Shown one piece after another: positions 18,431-28,237 of a stretch of DNA of 39,355 nt. Made by a program: the position numbers and the translations under genes. The DNA is taken from the NCBI GenBank assembly GCA_038248505.1, contig JBBRXJ010000026.1, forward strand, positions 1 through 39,355. Reading direction: 5' to 3'. The notes under the pieces are model-generated. The model was not told the DNA's origin. It was given only the letters and a program-made list of their open reading frames with translations, and searched no databases. The stretch is from JBBRXJ01 sp038248505 (GTDB lineage: Bacteria > Bacteroidota > Bacteroidia > Bacteroidales > JBBRXJ01). Numbering within the stretch: the stretch's first letter is position 1; every line of letters begins with the position of its first letter.

Positions 18431-20662
18431 ATGAAAAATATCTTTAAAATAATTATTACAATTTTTATACTATCAAATAGTATCATCAGCAATTCACAAG
18501 ATATTATTGGTGTTTCAGAAGACCTAACTACCACCGACTACAAGCAATTGGGTTACGATCTCTACCAAGGCAGAATGTATTTTGAATCCATTTACTTTTT
18601 AGAAATGGCAGCCAAGCAACGCTTCAATAAAAGCGATTATGAATTAATATGGAAATTAGCTGAGGCATGCCGCCAATCACGCGAATACATTAAAGCCGAA
18701 GGATGGTATAAAAAAGTTTCTCTCACAGATAAAGATACATATCCACTATCCCTATTTTGGCTTGGAGAGATGCAAATGACCAATCAAAAATATGCTGATG
18801 CAGCTCTCAGCTTTGATTTCTTTGTAAACCTTTATGGAAGCAAATACCCAGCATTTACTGAAAAAGCAAAAGCAAAAAGCATGGCCGCAACAAAAGCACC
18901 ATCGCTTAAACTGAAAAAACAAAATTATACCACACGCCCCATCATTATTGATCGAAATGAAAATCCATCGACCTATGGTGCATACTTATTAGGCGATACT
19001 TTATGGTGTACAACGAGTGTTAAAATTTTCAAAGAACGTAGTACAAATGTAAAAGATGTTAAAGGAAAATACGATCATTATTTTATTGACCGTCTTTACA
19101 AAACGACAAGAGACTCAAATGAAACGTGGAGCCAAGGCTTCATTGTTGAAAATCTAATTTATAGCATGTCATCAAATTATCTACCACCCGTTTTTTCAAC
19201 CAACAAAAAATGGATGTATGCTACCATTTGTGATAAAAAGCCCAAAGGTACTTGTCAGATATATTTTGCCGAGTATTTCCCTGGAGGTTCGGTTGATTTA
19301 GAGGAAATGCCAGAAGCAGTAAATGCATCGAAATCAAGCTCCAAAGACCCCACCCTTCTTAATATCGGAGGTAAAGAAATAATGATTTTCTCATCAAATC
19401 GCGACACAAGTAAAGGCTACGATTTATTCTATAGCATAATGGATGCTGAAAATGGAACAGAAGAAGCAAAACCACTTTCAAAATTAAACACTATTGGCAA
19501 TGAAATATCACCGATGTATGATATGGCCAATAAAACTTTATTCTTTGCATCAGATATGCATGCTGGTCTTGGCAATTTCGATATTTTCAAAAGTGTTGGA
19601 GATCCTTTAAAAAGTTTTGATTCTATTGTAAACTTAGGCTATCCAATAAACAGCTCTTATGATGAATATTACTATTATCAAAAATCCGATCCTTATAATT
19701 TTACTGGATTTGTTTCATCAAATAGAGATCCTCAGACCTTATGTTGTGACAATATTTACGAAGTACAACGCTTACGATCTGCCTATAAATTAAAAATTAA
19801 TTTATTTGACAAGCGTACCAAAAAACCAATACAGAATGTTTCAATAAAAATATTTGAGGTGAAACGTAGTAAAGAAATTCAGAATCTCAATACAAACGAA
19901 AAAAACACAATAGATATAAATCTTGAACAAGGCAGGAAATATTCATTTAGTGCGAATAAAGCACGTTACGATTCTATATATATTGAAATGCGTCCTAGTT
20001 TGAAAGACACAATCATTAAAATGTATATGAATACTTCTTGGTTTGACCTTGTTGGAAAAGTTACTGATTTAGAATCAAAAACTGCACTAGAAGCAAAGAT
20101 CTTTTTTATTGAAAAAAGCTCTAATCAAATTATAGATTCAATTACAGCAAATGGGCATTATCGCCTAACACTACCAAGAGATAAAGAAATTATTGCTGAG
20201 ATAAATAAACAACAGTACATGCTCTTTTCCACTGAATTAAAAATAACACCAAAAGAAGCAATGAACGACACCGTGCTCCGAAACCTCGCATTAAGCATTT
20301 TGAAAGTTGGAGCAAAGGTGTCATTTAGTAATATATTTTTCGAATTTGGTAAAGCAACATTAAAAGCAGAGAGTTATCCAGCTCTTGATCGTTTAGTTGA
20401 ATTTTTTAATGACAATCCAGGTTTAAGTATGGAAATTTCAGGCCATACCGATAACGTCGGTAATCGTGACTTCAATTTAAAACTATCAGAAAACCGCGCA
20501 AAAAGTGTTGTTGATTATTTAACAAGCAAAGGCGTTTCAACTGAAAGAATGCTTTATAAAGGCTATGCATTTGACCAACCCATAGCACCCAATACAACAG
20601 AAGAAGGCCGTGCTAAAAACCGCAGAGTTGAGTTTAAAGTGATGAAGCAAGTTGGAATGTAA
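18431..20662 (+). CDS. PorE-like OmpA-family protein (TPR, beta-propeller, OmpA)
   Basis: A 743-residue exported protein (signal MKNIFKIIITIFILSNSIISNSQ, no lipobox Cys). Domains in order: TPR-like helices (about 35-150), a WD40/PD40-like propeller (about 170-450: MIFSSNRDTSKGYDLFYS, LFFASDMHAGLGNFDIF), two carboxypeptidase-regulatory-like beta domains (about 455-610) and a C-terminal OmpA peptidoglycan-binding domain (about 630-743: FEFGKATLK, ISGHTDNVGN, LSENRAKSVVDYL, GRAKNRRVEF). This is the PorE architecture, which tethers the T9SS outer-membrane complex to peptidoglycan. Located directly after PorP/SprF, it probably anchors that protein and the adhesin. Such PorP-OmpA pairs are common accessory sets, so it need not be the core PorE. 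Confidence 0.88.
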   Translation: MKNIFKIIITIFILSNSIISNSQDIIGVSEDLTTTDYKQLGYDLYQGRMYFESIYFLEMAAKQRFNKSDYELIWKLAEACRQSREYIKAEGWYKKVSLTDKDTYPLSLFWLGEMQMTNQKYADAALSFDFFVNLYGSKYPAFTEKAKAKSMAATKAPSLKLKKQNYTTRPIIIDRNENPSTYGAYLLGDTLWCTTSVKIFKERSTNVKDVKGKYDHYFIDRLYKTTRDSNETWSQGFIVENLIYSMSSNYLPPVFSTNKKWMYATICDKKPKGTCQIYFAEYFPGGSVDLEEMPEAVNASKSSSKDPTLLNIGGKEIMIFSSNRDTSKGYDLFYSIMDAENGTEEAKPLSKLNTIGNEISPMYDMANKTLFFASDMHAGLGNFDIFKSVGDPLKSFDSIVNLGYPINSSYDEYYYYQKSDPYNFTGFVSSNRDPQTLCCDNIYEVQRLRSAYKLKINLFDKRTKKPIQNVSIKIFEVKRSKEIQNLNTNEKNTIDINLEQGRKYSFSANKARYDSIYIEMRPSLKDTIIKMYMNTSWFDLVGKVTDLESKTALEAKIFFIEKSSNQIIDSITANGHYRLTLPRDKEIIAEINKQQYMLFSTELKITPKEAMNDTVLRNLALSILKVGAKVSFSNIFFEFGKATLKAESYPALDRLVEFFNDNPGLSMEISGHTDNVGNRDFNLKLSENRAKSVVDYLTSKGVSTERMLYKGYAFDQPIAPNTTEEGRAKNRRVEFKVMKQVGM

Positions 20663-20680
20663 AATGAAAATATTAAATGG

Positions 20681-20747
20681 TAAATAGTGAATTTTATATT
20701 ATAGAAATAACGATAAGCATCATTCAACATTTAGAATTCACTATTTA
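20681..20747. terminator. Inverted repeat between convergent genes, probable bidirectional terminator
   Basis: TAAATAGTGAATT (20681-20693) and AATTCACTATTTA (20735-20747) are perfect 13-base arms 41 bases apart. They fill the 85-bp gap between the OmpA gene and tdk, and the right arm touches the tdk stop codon. The stem is AT-rich and the loop long, so terminator function is likely from position but not certain. Confidence 0.5.
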
Positions 20748-21323
20748 TTATTTCCTCCGTTCTCCAAAGCATCTTCTACATAAAGGCTCATACGCTTCCT
20801 TTGCTCCAATAAGAACTTGCTCGGTTGAGATTGTTGTACGATGTGAATAATGTGCCAAATCTCCGCAACCAATACATATAGCATGTACTTTTGTAACAAA
20901 TTCGGCAATGGCAAGTAATTTGGGCATAGGTCCAAAAGAATCCCCTCTAAAGTCTAAGTCAAGTCCAGAAACAATAATTCGTGTACCTTTATTGGCCAAC
21001 TGGTTACAGACATCAACAATACCATCATCAAAAAACTGTGCTTCATCTATACCAATAACATCGGCATTTTGGGCTTGTTTAAAAATTTCAACTGATGATG
21101 CAACTTGAATTGATTTTAATGCGTTCTCATTATGCGACACCACATGATCATTTGAAAAACGATCATCAAAAGCTGGTTTAAAAACCAAAACATTCTGATG
21201 AGCAATGGTTGCACGCCGCAGCCGACGAATTAACTCCTCCGTTTTACCACTAAACATGGAACCACTTATAATCTCAATCCATCCCGAGCGATGAACGTCC
21301 TTTAGATTACTCTCTATAAACAT
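20748..21323 (-). CDS. tdk: Thymidine kinase (type II)
   Basis: A 191-residue enzyme that phosphorylates thymidine to dTMP in pyrimidine salvage. P-loop GSMFSGKT (residues 21-28), catalytic base E94 in GIDEAQFF, lasso-type region around GLDLDFRGDSFG, and a structural zinc site C150/C153 (CIGC) with C182/C185 (CRRC). Length and layout are those of the tetrameric type II (TK1-like) family. The gene is divergent from the coiled-coil gene at 21391 with a 67-bp shared regulatory gap, and convergent with the OmpA gene. Confidence 0.95.
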   Translation of the reverse strand: MFIESNLKDVHRSGWIEIISGSMFSGKTEELIRRLRRATIAHQNVLVFKPAFDDRFSNDHVVSHNENALKSIQVASSVEIFKQAQNADVIGIDEAQFFDDGIVDVCNQLANKGTRIIVSGLDLDFRGDSFGPMPKLLAIAEFVTKVHAICIGCGDLAHYSHRTTISTEQVLIGAKEAYEPLCRRCFGERRK

Positions 21324-21338
21324 GTTAAAGCACTTTAA

Positions 21339-21368
21339 TTGACATAAATAAATAAAAACGTATATTTA
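21339..21368 (+). promoter_or_regulatory. Probable promoter for the gene at 21391
   Basis: TTG (21339-21341), 19 bases, then TATATTTA (21361-21368) fits the Bacteroidota -33/-7 pattern with one mismatch in TAnnTTTG. The expected start near 21375 leaves a 15-base leader. It lies inside the 67-bp gap to the divergent tdk gene. Confidence 0.4.
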
Positions 21369-21390
21369 CACAAAAATAGGTAAAAGAGAT

Positions 21391-22050
21391 ATGGACAACA
21401 AGAAAAGAATTGAAATGATCGTTCAGGATTTAAATGAACTGCGCGATGTAATAGATTATTTTAGTGAATATGATATGGAAATTCCTACAATTGAGTTAGA
21501 TATAGCATTACAAAAGATGCGTGATTTATATCAACATTTGAGAAACCTACAAACAGGTAACCCCACAGCTAATACAATCACAAAGCCAGAACATATTGAA
21601 GAAAAAACCATCATAAAAAAAACAAGCATTCCGCAGCCAGTCATTTCACCAATTACTCCTCCAACTCCCAAAGCAGGAAATCCGGGTCTAGAAGAGATAA
21701 AACAAGACATAAAAACATCAAAAAAGATTGTTGCTGAAAAATATGAAGACCATCGTAAATCAATAGCAGATAATTTAAGCAATAAAACCGGAAATGATAT
21801 TTCAAGTAAAATGCAATCAAAAGCCGTTGGAGATTTACTAAAAGCCATAGGTATTAACGATCGCTTTACCTACACCAAAGAGCTATTTGGCGGTCGTCAG
21901 GATTTATTTACAGATACCATAAACCGTTTAAATAAAATTGAAAGCTATTACGAAGCTCGCGCTTATATCGATGAAAACTTTAGTTGGGATGAAAAAAACG
22001 AAACCGCTGGAACATTTTTTGATCTATTAAAGCGTAAGTATCAATCATAA
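21391..22050 (+). CDS. Conserved Bacteroidota protein of unknown function
   Basis: A 219-residue cytoplasmic protein without signal peptide or membrane segments. Residues 1-50 form a charged coiled-coil (MDNKKRIEMIVQDLNELRDV, then LQKMRDLYQHLRNL). Residues about 55-100 are a Pro/Thr/Lys-rich linker (PQPVISPITPPTPK). Residues about 140-219 form a compact helical domain (LLKAIGINDRFTYTKELFGG, then LFTDTINRLNKIESYYEARA). This INDRF...ELFGG...F domain recurs in hypothetical Bacteroidota proteins and I know of no assigned function. rsmI starts 4 bp after the stop, so the two are co-transcribed. Confidence 0.7.
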   Translation: MDNKKRIEMIVQDLNELRDVIDYFSEYDMEIPTIELDIALQKMRDLYQHLRNLQTGNPTANTITKPEHIEEKTIIKKTSIPQPVISPITPPTPKAGNPGLEEIKQDIKTSKKIVAEKYEDHRKSIADNLSNKTGNDISSKMQSKAVGDLLKAIGINDRFTYTKELFGGRQDLFTDTINRLNKIESYYEARAYIDENFSWDEKNETAGTFFDLLKRKYQS

Positions 22051-22054
22051 TAAT

Positions 22055-22774
22055 ATGTCTAAACTTTATTTAGTACCAACGCCCATAGGTAATTTAGGGG
22101 ATATTACCATTCGTGCTCTCGATATTCTAAAATCAGCAAATATGATTCTTGCCGAAGATACACGAACCACTCGGCATTTGCTTGATCATTACCAAATAAA
22201 AGGAACACTCACATCACACCATAAATTCAATGAGCACCGTAGTGTTGAACAAATTACGGATAGAATACTTAGCGGAGAAAACATTGTATTAGTTTCAGAC
22301 GCAGGCACACCATCAATTTCAGACCCTGGTTTTTTGTTGGTACGTTCATGTGTTGAAAAAGGGGTGCCGATAGAGTGCCTTCCTGGCGCAACAGCTTTAA
22401 TACCAGCACTTGCATGCTCTGGTTTGGCATCTGATCGTTTTACATTTGAAGGATTCCTTCCTCTTAAAAAAGGCCGACAAACACGTTTAAAAGAACTTGC
22501 CGAGGAATCTCGCACCATGATATTTTACGAATCGCCTCACCGCCTCCTTCGAAGTTTAGAAGATTTTATTCAATATTTTGGAGCAGAACGTCGCGCTTGT
22601 GTTGCACGCGAACTTACTAAAATGTATGAAGAAATTCAACGTGGCAGCCTTACTGAACTACTTCAACTTTATAAAAGCAGAAACATTAGAGGCGAAATTG
22701 TAATTGTTGTTGAAGGAAAAGAGAAACGAAAAAAATCAAAAGACGATGATATTGATGATGATGTGAACATATAA
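22055..22774 (+). CDS. rsmI: RsmI, 16S rRNA C1402 2'-O-methyltransferase
   Basis: A 239-residue tetrapyrrole-methylase-fold SAM enzyme. It has LYLVPTPIGNLGDITIRALD at the N-terminus, then AEDTRTTRHLLDHY, LVSDAGTPSISDPG, GATALIPALACSGL and FYESPHRL, the standard RsmI blocks. With RsmH it modifies C1402 of 16S rRNA in the decoding centre. A short acidic tail (KSKDDDIDDDVNI) ends the protein. It is 4 bp downstream of the coiled-coil gene and precedes the large M16 peptidase gene, which has its own promoter-like element. Confidence 0.95.
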   Translation: MSKLYLVPTPIGNLGDITIRALDILKSANMILAEDTRTTRHLLDHYQIKGTLTSHHKFNEHRSVEQITDRILSGENIVLVSDAGTPSISDPGFLLVRSCVEKGVPIECLPGATALIPALACSGLASDRFTFEGFLPLKKGRQTRLKELAEESRTMIFYESPHRLLRSLEDFIQYFGAERRACVARELTKMYEEIQRGSLTELLQLYKSRNIRGEIVIVVEGKEKRKKSKDDDIDDDVNI

Positions 22775-22818
22775 TAATAATCATCAAGCAAAAATAAGCT
22801 ATGAAACCTTCATGCTAC

Positions 22819-22849
22819 TTGAACAAATGTTTAAAATAATATATTCTTG
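22819..22849 (+). promoter_or_regulatory. Probable promoter for the M16 peptidase gene
   Basis: TTG (22819-22821), 20 bases, then TATTCTTG (22842-22849), one mismatch from TAnnTTTG. The predicted start near 22856 leaves a leader of about 11 bases before the ATG at 22867. Confidence 0.4.
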
Positions 22850-22866
22850 TAAAAACCTACTATAAA

Positions 22867-25698
22867 ATGAAGATGATACCGAATAGCAGCATCCTAATAT
22901 TTGCTTTAATTTTAAACACACTCAGCCTTTCATCACAAAATGCTGAATTAAATAAAACCTTACCAATTGATCCCAAATTAAGAATTGGCAAACTAAGTAA
23001 TGGGATGACCTATTACATTCAGCGAAACATAAAACCAGAGAAACGCGTTGAGCTTCAATTAGTAGTAAAAGCAGGCTCTGTATTGGAAGATGAGAATCAA
23101 AGAGGACTTGCTCATTTTGTAGAGCATATGTGTTTTAATGGCACAAAGAACTTTCCCAAAAATGATCTGGTTCATTATTTACAAAGTATAGGTGCCAATT
23201 TTGGGCCTGAAATTAATGGCTATACCTCCTTTGATGAAACCGTATATATGCTCACAATACCTAGTGATTCAGCAAAGTTTTTAAACAAGGGTATTCAAAT
23301 AATGAATGACTGGGCACATGCCGTTACTTTTGACTCAATTGAAATAGAAAAGGAGCGCGGTGTAATTATGGAAGAATGGCGTCTTGGTAGAGGTGCTGAC
23401 CAAAGAATGTCCGACAAATATTTACCCGTAATGTTCAATGGATCAAAATATGCAAATCGCATTCCTATTGGAACGAAAGAAATTATTGAAGTAGCAAGTC
23501 GAGAAACTATTATGAAATTTTATCGCGATTGGTATCGTCCTGAATTAATGGCTTTCATTGTTGTTGGAGATATTAATCCCGATTCAATTGAGCAAAAAAT
23601 AATTCGCGATTTTGGTAGTATTAAACCAAATAAAAATCCCCGAAGAAAAGAATCATTTCCTATTCCTGATAACGATAAGCCATTGATAGCATCCGTTTCT
23701 GACAAAGAAAACCCATACATGGGTGTGAGTATTTTTTTTAAAAAAAATATTGAAGACATTAAATCGGAATTAGACTACAGAAGAGAGTTCCTCATAAGCC
23801 TAATTACAGGCATGCTCAGTGATCGCCTGTCTGATATCAAACAACAGGCCAACCCACCATTCCTTGATGCGGTATGTGATTTTGATGGCTTATGGACAAA
23901 TACAAAAAATGCATTTAAATTAGGGGCATTGGTTTCAGAAAATGGTGCTGAAAGAGGATTAGAATCCTTACTTGAAGAAGCACGACGTGTTAAGATACAT
24001 GGTTTTACAGAAGTAGAACTTAATCGTTACAAAAAGAAAATGTGGAGCAGTATTGAAAAGAGTTTTAACGAAAAAGATAAAAACGAATCAAATAAATTAG
24101 TAACCTTATATAGAAGAAACTTTCTTGAAAACGTAGCCATTCCTGGCATCGAATACACATACACATTTGCACAAAAGCACTTAAATACCATGACTCTTAA
24201 TGAAATTAATGATTTAGCCAAATCATTAATCACCGAAAATAATCAAATTATAATCGTTCAAGGAATTGAGAAAAAAGAGATAAAACCCCTTGAAAATAAA
24301 GAGATAGATGCATTAATAATTAAGGTTAATACAACACAACCCACTGCATATACTGAAAATAGTATTAGCAATATACTAATGGAAAAGAAGCCGCTAGCAG
24401 GAAAAATAATTTCTACCAACCAAATAGATAGCATAGGAATTACAGAAATTAAACTATCCAATGGCGTAAGGGTACTATTAAAACCAACCAATTTTAAAAA
24501 TGATGAAATTGTTTTAAGAGCCTATAGTCCGGGAGGATATAGCATCTATCCAAAGGAAGATTTTCAATCCGCACGAAACATTAATGGATATATTAGTGAA
24601 AGTGGTATTGCTCTATTCAGCAAATCCGATCTGGAGAAAATGCTCGCAGGAAAAATAGTTAAACTCAATCCTGTAGTTGAAAATTTATCTGAGGGTTTTA
24701 TAGGTAACTCTTCAAAGAAAGATATTGAGACCATGTTACAACTCACCTATTTATCATTTACTCAGCCACGGATGGATGAAATAGCCTTCCAATCCTACAT
24801 TAACAAGGCAAAAGCACAAGTAAAAAACCAGTTATCTGATCCAGTAAATTTCTTTTTCAATGAAACAGAAAAACGCAAAACAGATAATCATCCGCTTGCA
24901 CCAAGTATTTTACAAAGCGAAGATGATCTAAACAAAGTGCGCTTGGATAGAATTATGGCAATGTATAAAGATCGCTTTAGCGATGCTAGCGATTTCACAT
25001 TCACACTTGTAGGATCATTTAGCGTTGATACCATAAAAACATTGCTAGAAATATATTTAGGAAGTCTTCCGGCAAACAACAGAAAAGAATATGCAAAAGA
25101 CGTAGGAATACGAGCGCCTAAAGGGATTATCGATGAGAATATCTTTAAAGGAAAAGACCCAAAAACATTTGTACTGCTTTATACAGATATGGCAACGACC
25201 TTTAACAAACAAGATCTATTCTTAATAAAATCGCTTAAAAACATTCTCGACCGAATCTATATTGATAAGCTACGAGAAGAAATGAGCGGAGTGTATGGTT
25301 TTGGTGTAAGTATGAATTTAACAAAAATCCCAAAATCAATTGCATATTTTCAAGTAGTTATTCCATGTTCACCCGACAATGCCAATAAGCTAACTACGGC
25401 TGCAATAGATGAATTTAAAAAGATACAAAAAGAAGGTGTGAGTGCTGATCAGATTCAAAAAGAAATAGAATTACTTAAAAGAGGCTATGAAAAAAATATC
25501 ATGCAAAACAATTATTGGGTTACCCAAATAAATGATGTAGTAAAAATGGATGATGATTATTCGCATTTCACCCGCTATTACCAGTGGATTGAAACCATTA
25601 CTACTGATGAGTTACAACGCATCGCAAATACCTATTTTAGCTTCGAGCATTATATTAGAATGAGTTTATACCCTGTAGGATATGAATTAAAAAAATGA
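22867..25698 (+). CDS. Large exported M16 zinc peptidase (PqqL/pitrilysin-like)
   Basis: A 943-residue protein with a signal peptide (MKMIPNSSILIFALILNTLS then LSSQ, cut near residue 24). The inverted zinc motif HxxEH is H83-F-V-E86-H87, and the third ligand is probably E169 in GVIMEEWR. Two M16 catalytic-type halves and two C-terminal-type halves are fused in one chain, the arrangement of PqqL and other single-chain M16 enzymes. The second half lacks HxxEH, as is usual. It probably degrades peptides in the periplasm. It is not part of the overlapping M16 pair at 32445-34984. A promoter-like element lies just upstream. Confidence 0.9.
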   Translation: MKMIPNSSILIFALILNTLSLSSQNAELNKTLPIDPKLRIGKLSNGMTYYIQRNIKPEKRVELQLVVKAGSVLEDENQRGLAHFVEHMCFNGTKNFPKNDLVHYLQSIGANFGPEINGYTSFDETVYMLTIPSDSAKFLNKGIQIMNDWAHAVTFDSIEIEKERGVIMEEWRLGRGADQRMSDKYLPVMFNGSKYANRIPIGTKEIIEVASRETIMKFYRDWYRPELMAFIVVGDINPDSIEQKIIRDFGSIKPNKNPRRKESFPIPDNDKPLIASVSDKENPYMGVSIFFKKNIEDIKSELDYRREFLISLITGMLSDRLSDIKQQANPPFLDAVCDFDGLWTNTKNAFKLGALVSENGAERGLESLLEEARRVKIHGFTEVELNRYKKKMWSSIEKSFNEKDKNESNKLVTLYRRNFLENVAIPGIEYTYTFAQKHLNTMTLNEINDLAKSLITENNQIIIVQGIEKKEIKPLENKEIDALIIKVNTTQPTAYTENSISNILMEKKPLAGKIISTNQIDSIGITEIKLSNGVRVLLKPTNFKNDEIVLRAYSPGGYSIYPKEDFQSARNINGYISESGIALFSKSDLEKMLAGKIVKLNPVVENLSEGFIGNSSKKDIETMLQLTYLSFTQPRMDEIAFQSYINKAKAQVKNQLSDPVNFFFNETEKRKTDNHPLAPSILQSEDDLNKVRLDRIMAMYKDRFSDASDFTFTLVGSFSVDTIKTLLEIYLGSLPANNRKEYAKDVGIRAPKGIIDENIFKGKDPKTFVLLYTDMATTFNKQDLFLIKSLKNILDRIYIDKLREEMSGVYGFGVSMNLTKIPKSIAYFQVVIPCSPDNANKLTTAAIDEFKKIQKEGVSADQIQKEIELLKRGYEKNIMQNNYWVTQINDVVKMDDDYSHFTRYYQWIETITTDELQRIANTYFSFEHYIRMSLYPVGYELKK

Positions 25699-25787
25699 TT
25701 CTATTAAGGAGTTGAGTGCAACCCTGAAAACTTCTCCAATGAATGTTACAGCATGATTGAAGCTCCCAAAAAACTAAGAAGTTAATG

Positions 25788-26174
25788 CTAAATTGCCAAA
25801 AGGGAATACGACCGACTTGGAGGAAACAGTAAATCTAACGCATTGGGTTTTATTTTAAAAATATGTCCTTTTTCGACAACGCTTCCTGTTGATTTCCTTT
25901 TTATTAAATGGTCAAGTGTGATAATTCCTTGTTCTATCAAAATGTCAAATTGAGAAACAATGGGTTTCTTGGTATGCTCGACTTTCTTGTATTGAAAATG
26001 TTCTATTCCACCAATTGAAATAGAATCTGCTGCAATCCAAAACGTTTCATTATGTTTTTCAATTAGTCGGTTGTGCAATGTGTCTAAACCCCAAACAACA
26101 AAGTCGCCAACAGTTGATTTTTCAGAGTTTTCAATGAGTTGATTAATATCTGCATCCATTTTTAATTTTAAACC
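25788..26174 (-). pseudogene. C-terminal half of a restriction endonuclease (MvaI/BcnI-like), cut by an IS
   Basis: A minus-strand frame runs in from the IS end and encodes about 128 native residues from QGLKLKMDADINQ to the stop at 25788. The segments TLHNRLIEKHNETFWIAA, EHFQYKKVEHTKKPIV, FDILIEQGIITLDHLIKR, EKGHIFKI and LLFPPSRSYSLL have the spacing of the C-terminal part of MvaI/BcnI-type type II endonucleases (Tyr/Lys-rich strand, FxxLIexGIIxxD, GxxFKI, LLFP). The N-terminal half with the catalytic centre is absent, and nothing resembling it lies beyond the far IS end. The family call is from pattern memory and is tentative. That it is a truncated gene is clear. Confidence 0.5.
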
Positions 26175-26190
26175 TTGACCCACATTGCAG
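26175..26190. repeat. Left terminal inverted repeat of the IS
   Basis: TTGACCCACATTGCAG. It matches the reverse complement of 28238-28253 at 15 of 16 positions, and the inner 13 bases are perfect. The transposase stop codon (26191-26193) directly adjoins it. Confidence 0.85.
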
Positions 26191-28076
26191 CTATTCATCC
26201 ATAACATACTGATAATTAGACTTTGTGTTTTTTAATTTATCATCAGTGTGCCACACAGATTTTTTTCGGATAAGAGGAACATGGTTGTATTTGAGTTTGA
26301 AATATATTTGTTTGACTTGTTCTGATGGCTCACTGCATTGTCTAATTTGTATTGTTTCGTTTTTGCTGTTTTTTACGGTTGTTGTAACACATTTTTGAGT
26401 ATTCATTATTCGAACAATTTCCCGCCAATCGTGATGAATGTCTTTTTGTTTTAATTGATAACGAATGGTTGATACAAGCCAATATGCGAGCAATCCTAAG
26501 TGAAGATGCGCCATTGATGCATCTTCTGTTTTATGAAAAATTGGACGTAAATCGAGATCTGTTTTCAGCACTCTAAAAGTATATTCTATTTCTCTTATTG
26601 CATTGTAAATTGTCCAAAGTGTTTTTTCATCTTTATCTTTCAACGATGTCCGTAAAAAATAAAACCCCGCTTTGTCATCAATATTATGCTGGTCTGTTTT
26701 TTCAAATTTGATTTCGGTGGATATACCGCTGCCATTATCGCATACGGTAATGTTGTAATATCAGTGAACTGTTGCATATTGTTCTTTTAATCTTCCAATA
26801 CGTTCCCATACTTTTATTGTTTTCTTTGTGCCGCCTTTACTGGTGATGCCTTTTTGTATGCCTCGCAGTCCTTCTTCAAAACGTTGAGAAAATAACTCAT
26901 GCATACCGTTTTCTTTTTTTGCCTTGGCCTGACTTTTAACCCAAAGATAATTGTCTGTATCGTTTTCTATACGAACATGCAGTAACTCGATAGGCTGTTT
27001 TTTATTATCAAATATTTGTACCGGACGGCTTGTGGTATCAGCTTTATAATCTTTAATGCTAGAACGAGTAACACACAAATAATCGTATTTCTCGGCTTTT
27101 AAATATTGAATATTTGCTTCTGTTGCAATACCTGCATCCATTACTATAATGGGCTTTTGACTGGTAAAACTCCTTTTTCTTTAAGCTTTTTTATAACTGT
27201 TTACAAGGTGGCGCTATCGGTTGTGTTGCCTTCGAAAATATCAGAATATTTCAAAAATCCTTCAACGTTAACAATCACCGCTAAAACAATGAGCTTTGCA
27301 TCACTACGTTTTTCTTTACTCCTTCCGAATTAAGCCAAACTATTGTCTTTCATGCGACCTTCAAAATAAGTATTTGTAAGTTCATACAAAATAATTTTAT
27401 CTTCCAATTTAAATAATTCGTTGGTGCATTTTGATAAATGATTTTCTAATCCTGCCTTTTCCTTATATAATTTTTTTGATATCCCGTAAAGTTTATCTTT
27501 TGTTATTTTTGCCACATCGTATTTCGTTAATTCGCATATCGCTGAATTCTCTTTAATCCACGATACTGTTTTATATTCCGATGCTGGATACACCGCTCTA
27601 CTAATGATGTGAGTGGTAGCTAAATTAATTTGTTCATCACTCCATCCTCGATTTTTGAGATAATGACTTATTTTTAATTGCTGAAAAGCCTGAAAAAAAA
27701 GTCCTTCCGAGCCAATCTCACGAACGTCCTTATTTTGTATGGTTGTCATGTTTACCAAATCATAACCATTAGTAATATCTGCAGGTCGGTCAATCTTGTT
27801 TTTTATTTTTATTTCATTATAATAATGCTGTGCCATCTGCTCTACTACTGAGTCTTGAACGGCAAACAATGTTGATTTATTATTGACTAATTCATTGATG
27901 CGGTCTAAAAAAGCAACCTTTTGGTCCACATTGGGAATATCAAGTAATCTTCCAAGACCTATAACCATGCGCTGTTTAGGAAATCCATTTTCATCTCGAT
28001 AGCTTTCGCATAAACGATAATAGTTGTTTATCGTTTTTTCCTCTTTATTATATTTTCGAATTGTCTTGATGTACAT
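26191..28076 (-). pseudogene. IS1634-family transposase, multiply disrupted
   Basis: Best start is the ATG at 28076 (MYIKTIRKYNKEEKTINNYY). Reading down the minus strand, the frame meets TAA at 27330-27332 (after KDNSLA) and a further in-frame stop near 27207. It needs a frame change near 27165 to continue as QKPIIVMDAGIATEAN, then meets TGA at 26761-26763 (after QYATVH) before the final part (LKDKDEKTLWTIYNAIREIE to YQYVMDE). The expected first catalytic Asp in YDLTNTYFEG is Glu here (codon 27381-27383), while MDAG and the REIEYTFR Glu remain. Total length without lesions is about 628 codons, normal for the family. Confidence 0.85.
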
Positions 28077-28237
28077 GCCACAAATATCTGACATAATTGT
28101 ATAAATCGCACAAAAATCTGGCAGTCCACACAAACGCACTTTTTTAGAAATCAAAAATTCAAGACATTGAAAATCATATAATTACAAAATTAAAAACATC
28201 GTTTTAGCCAGTTTTTATCTAAAAATAAAATTTAAAT

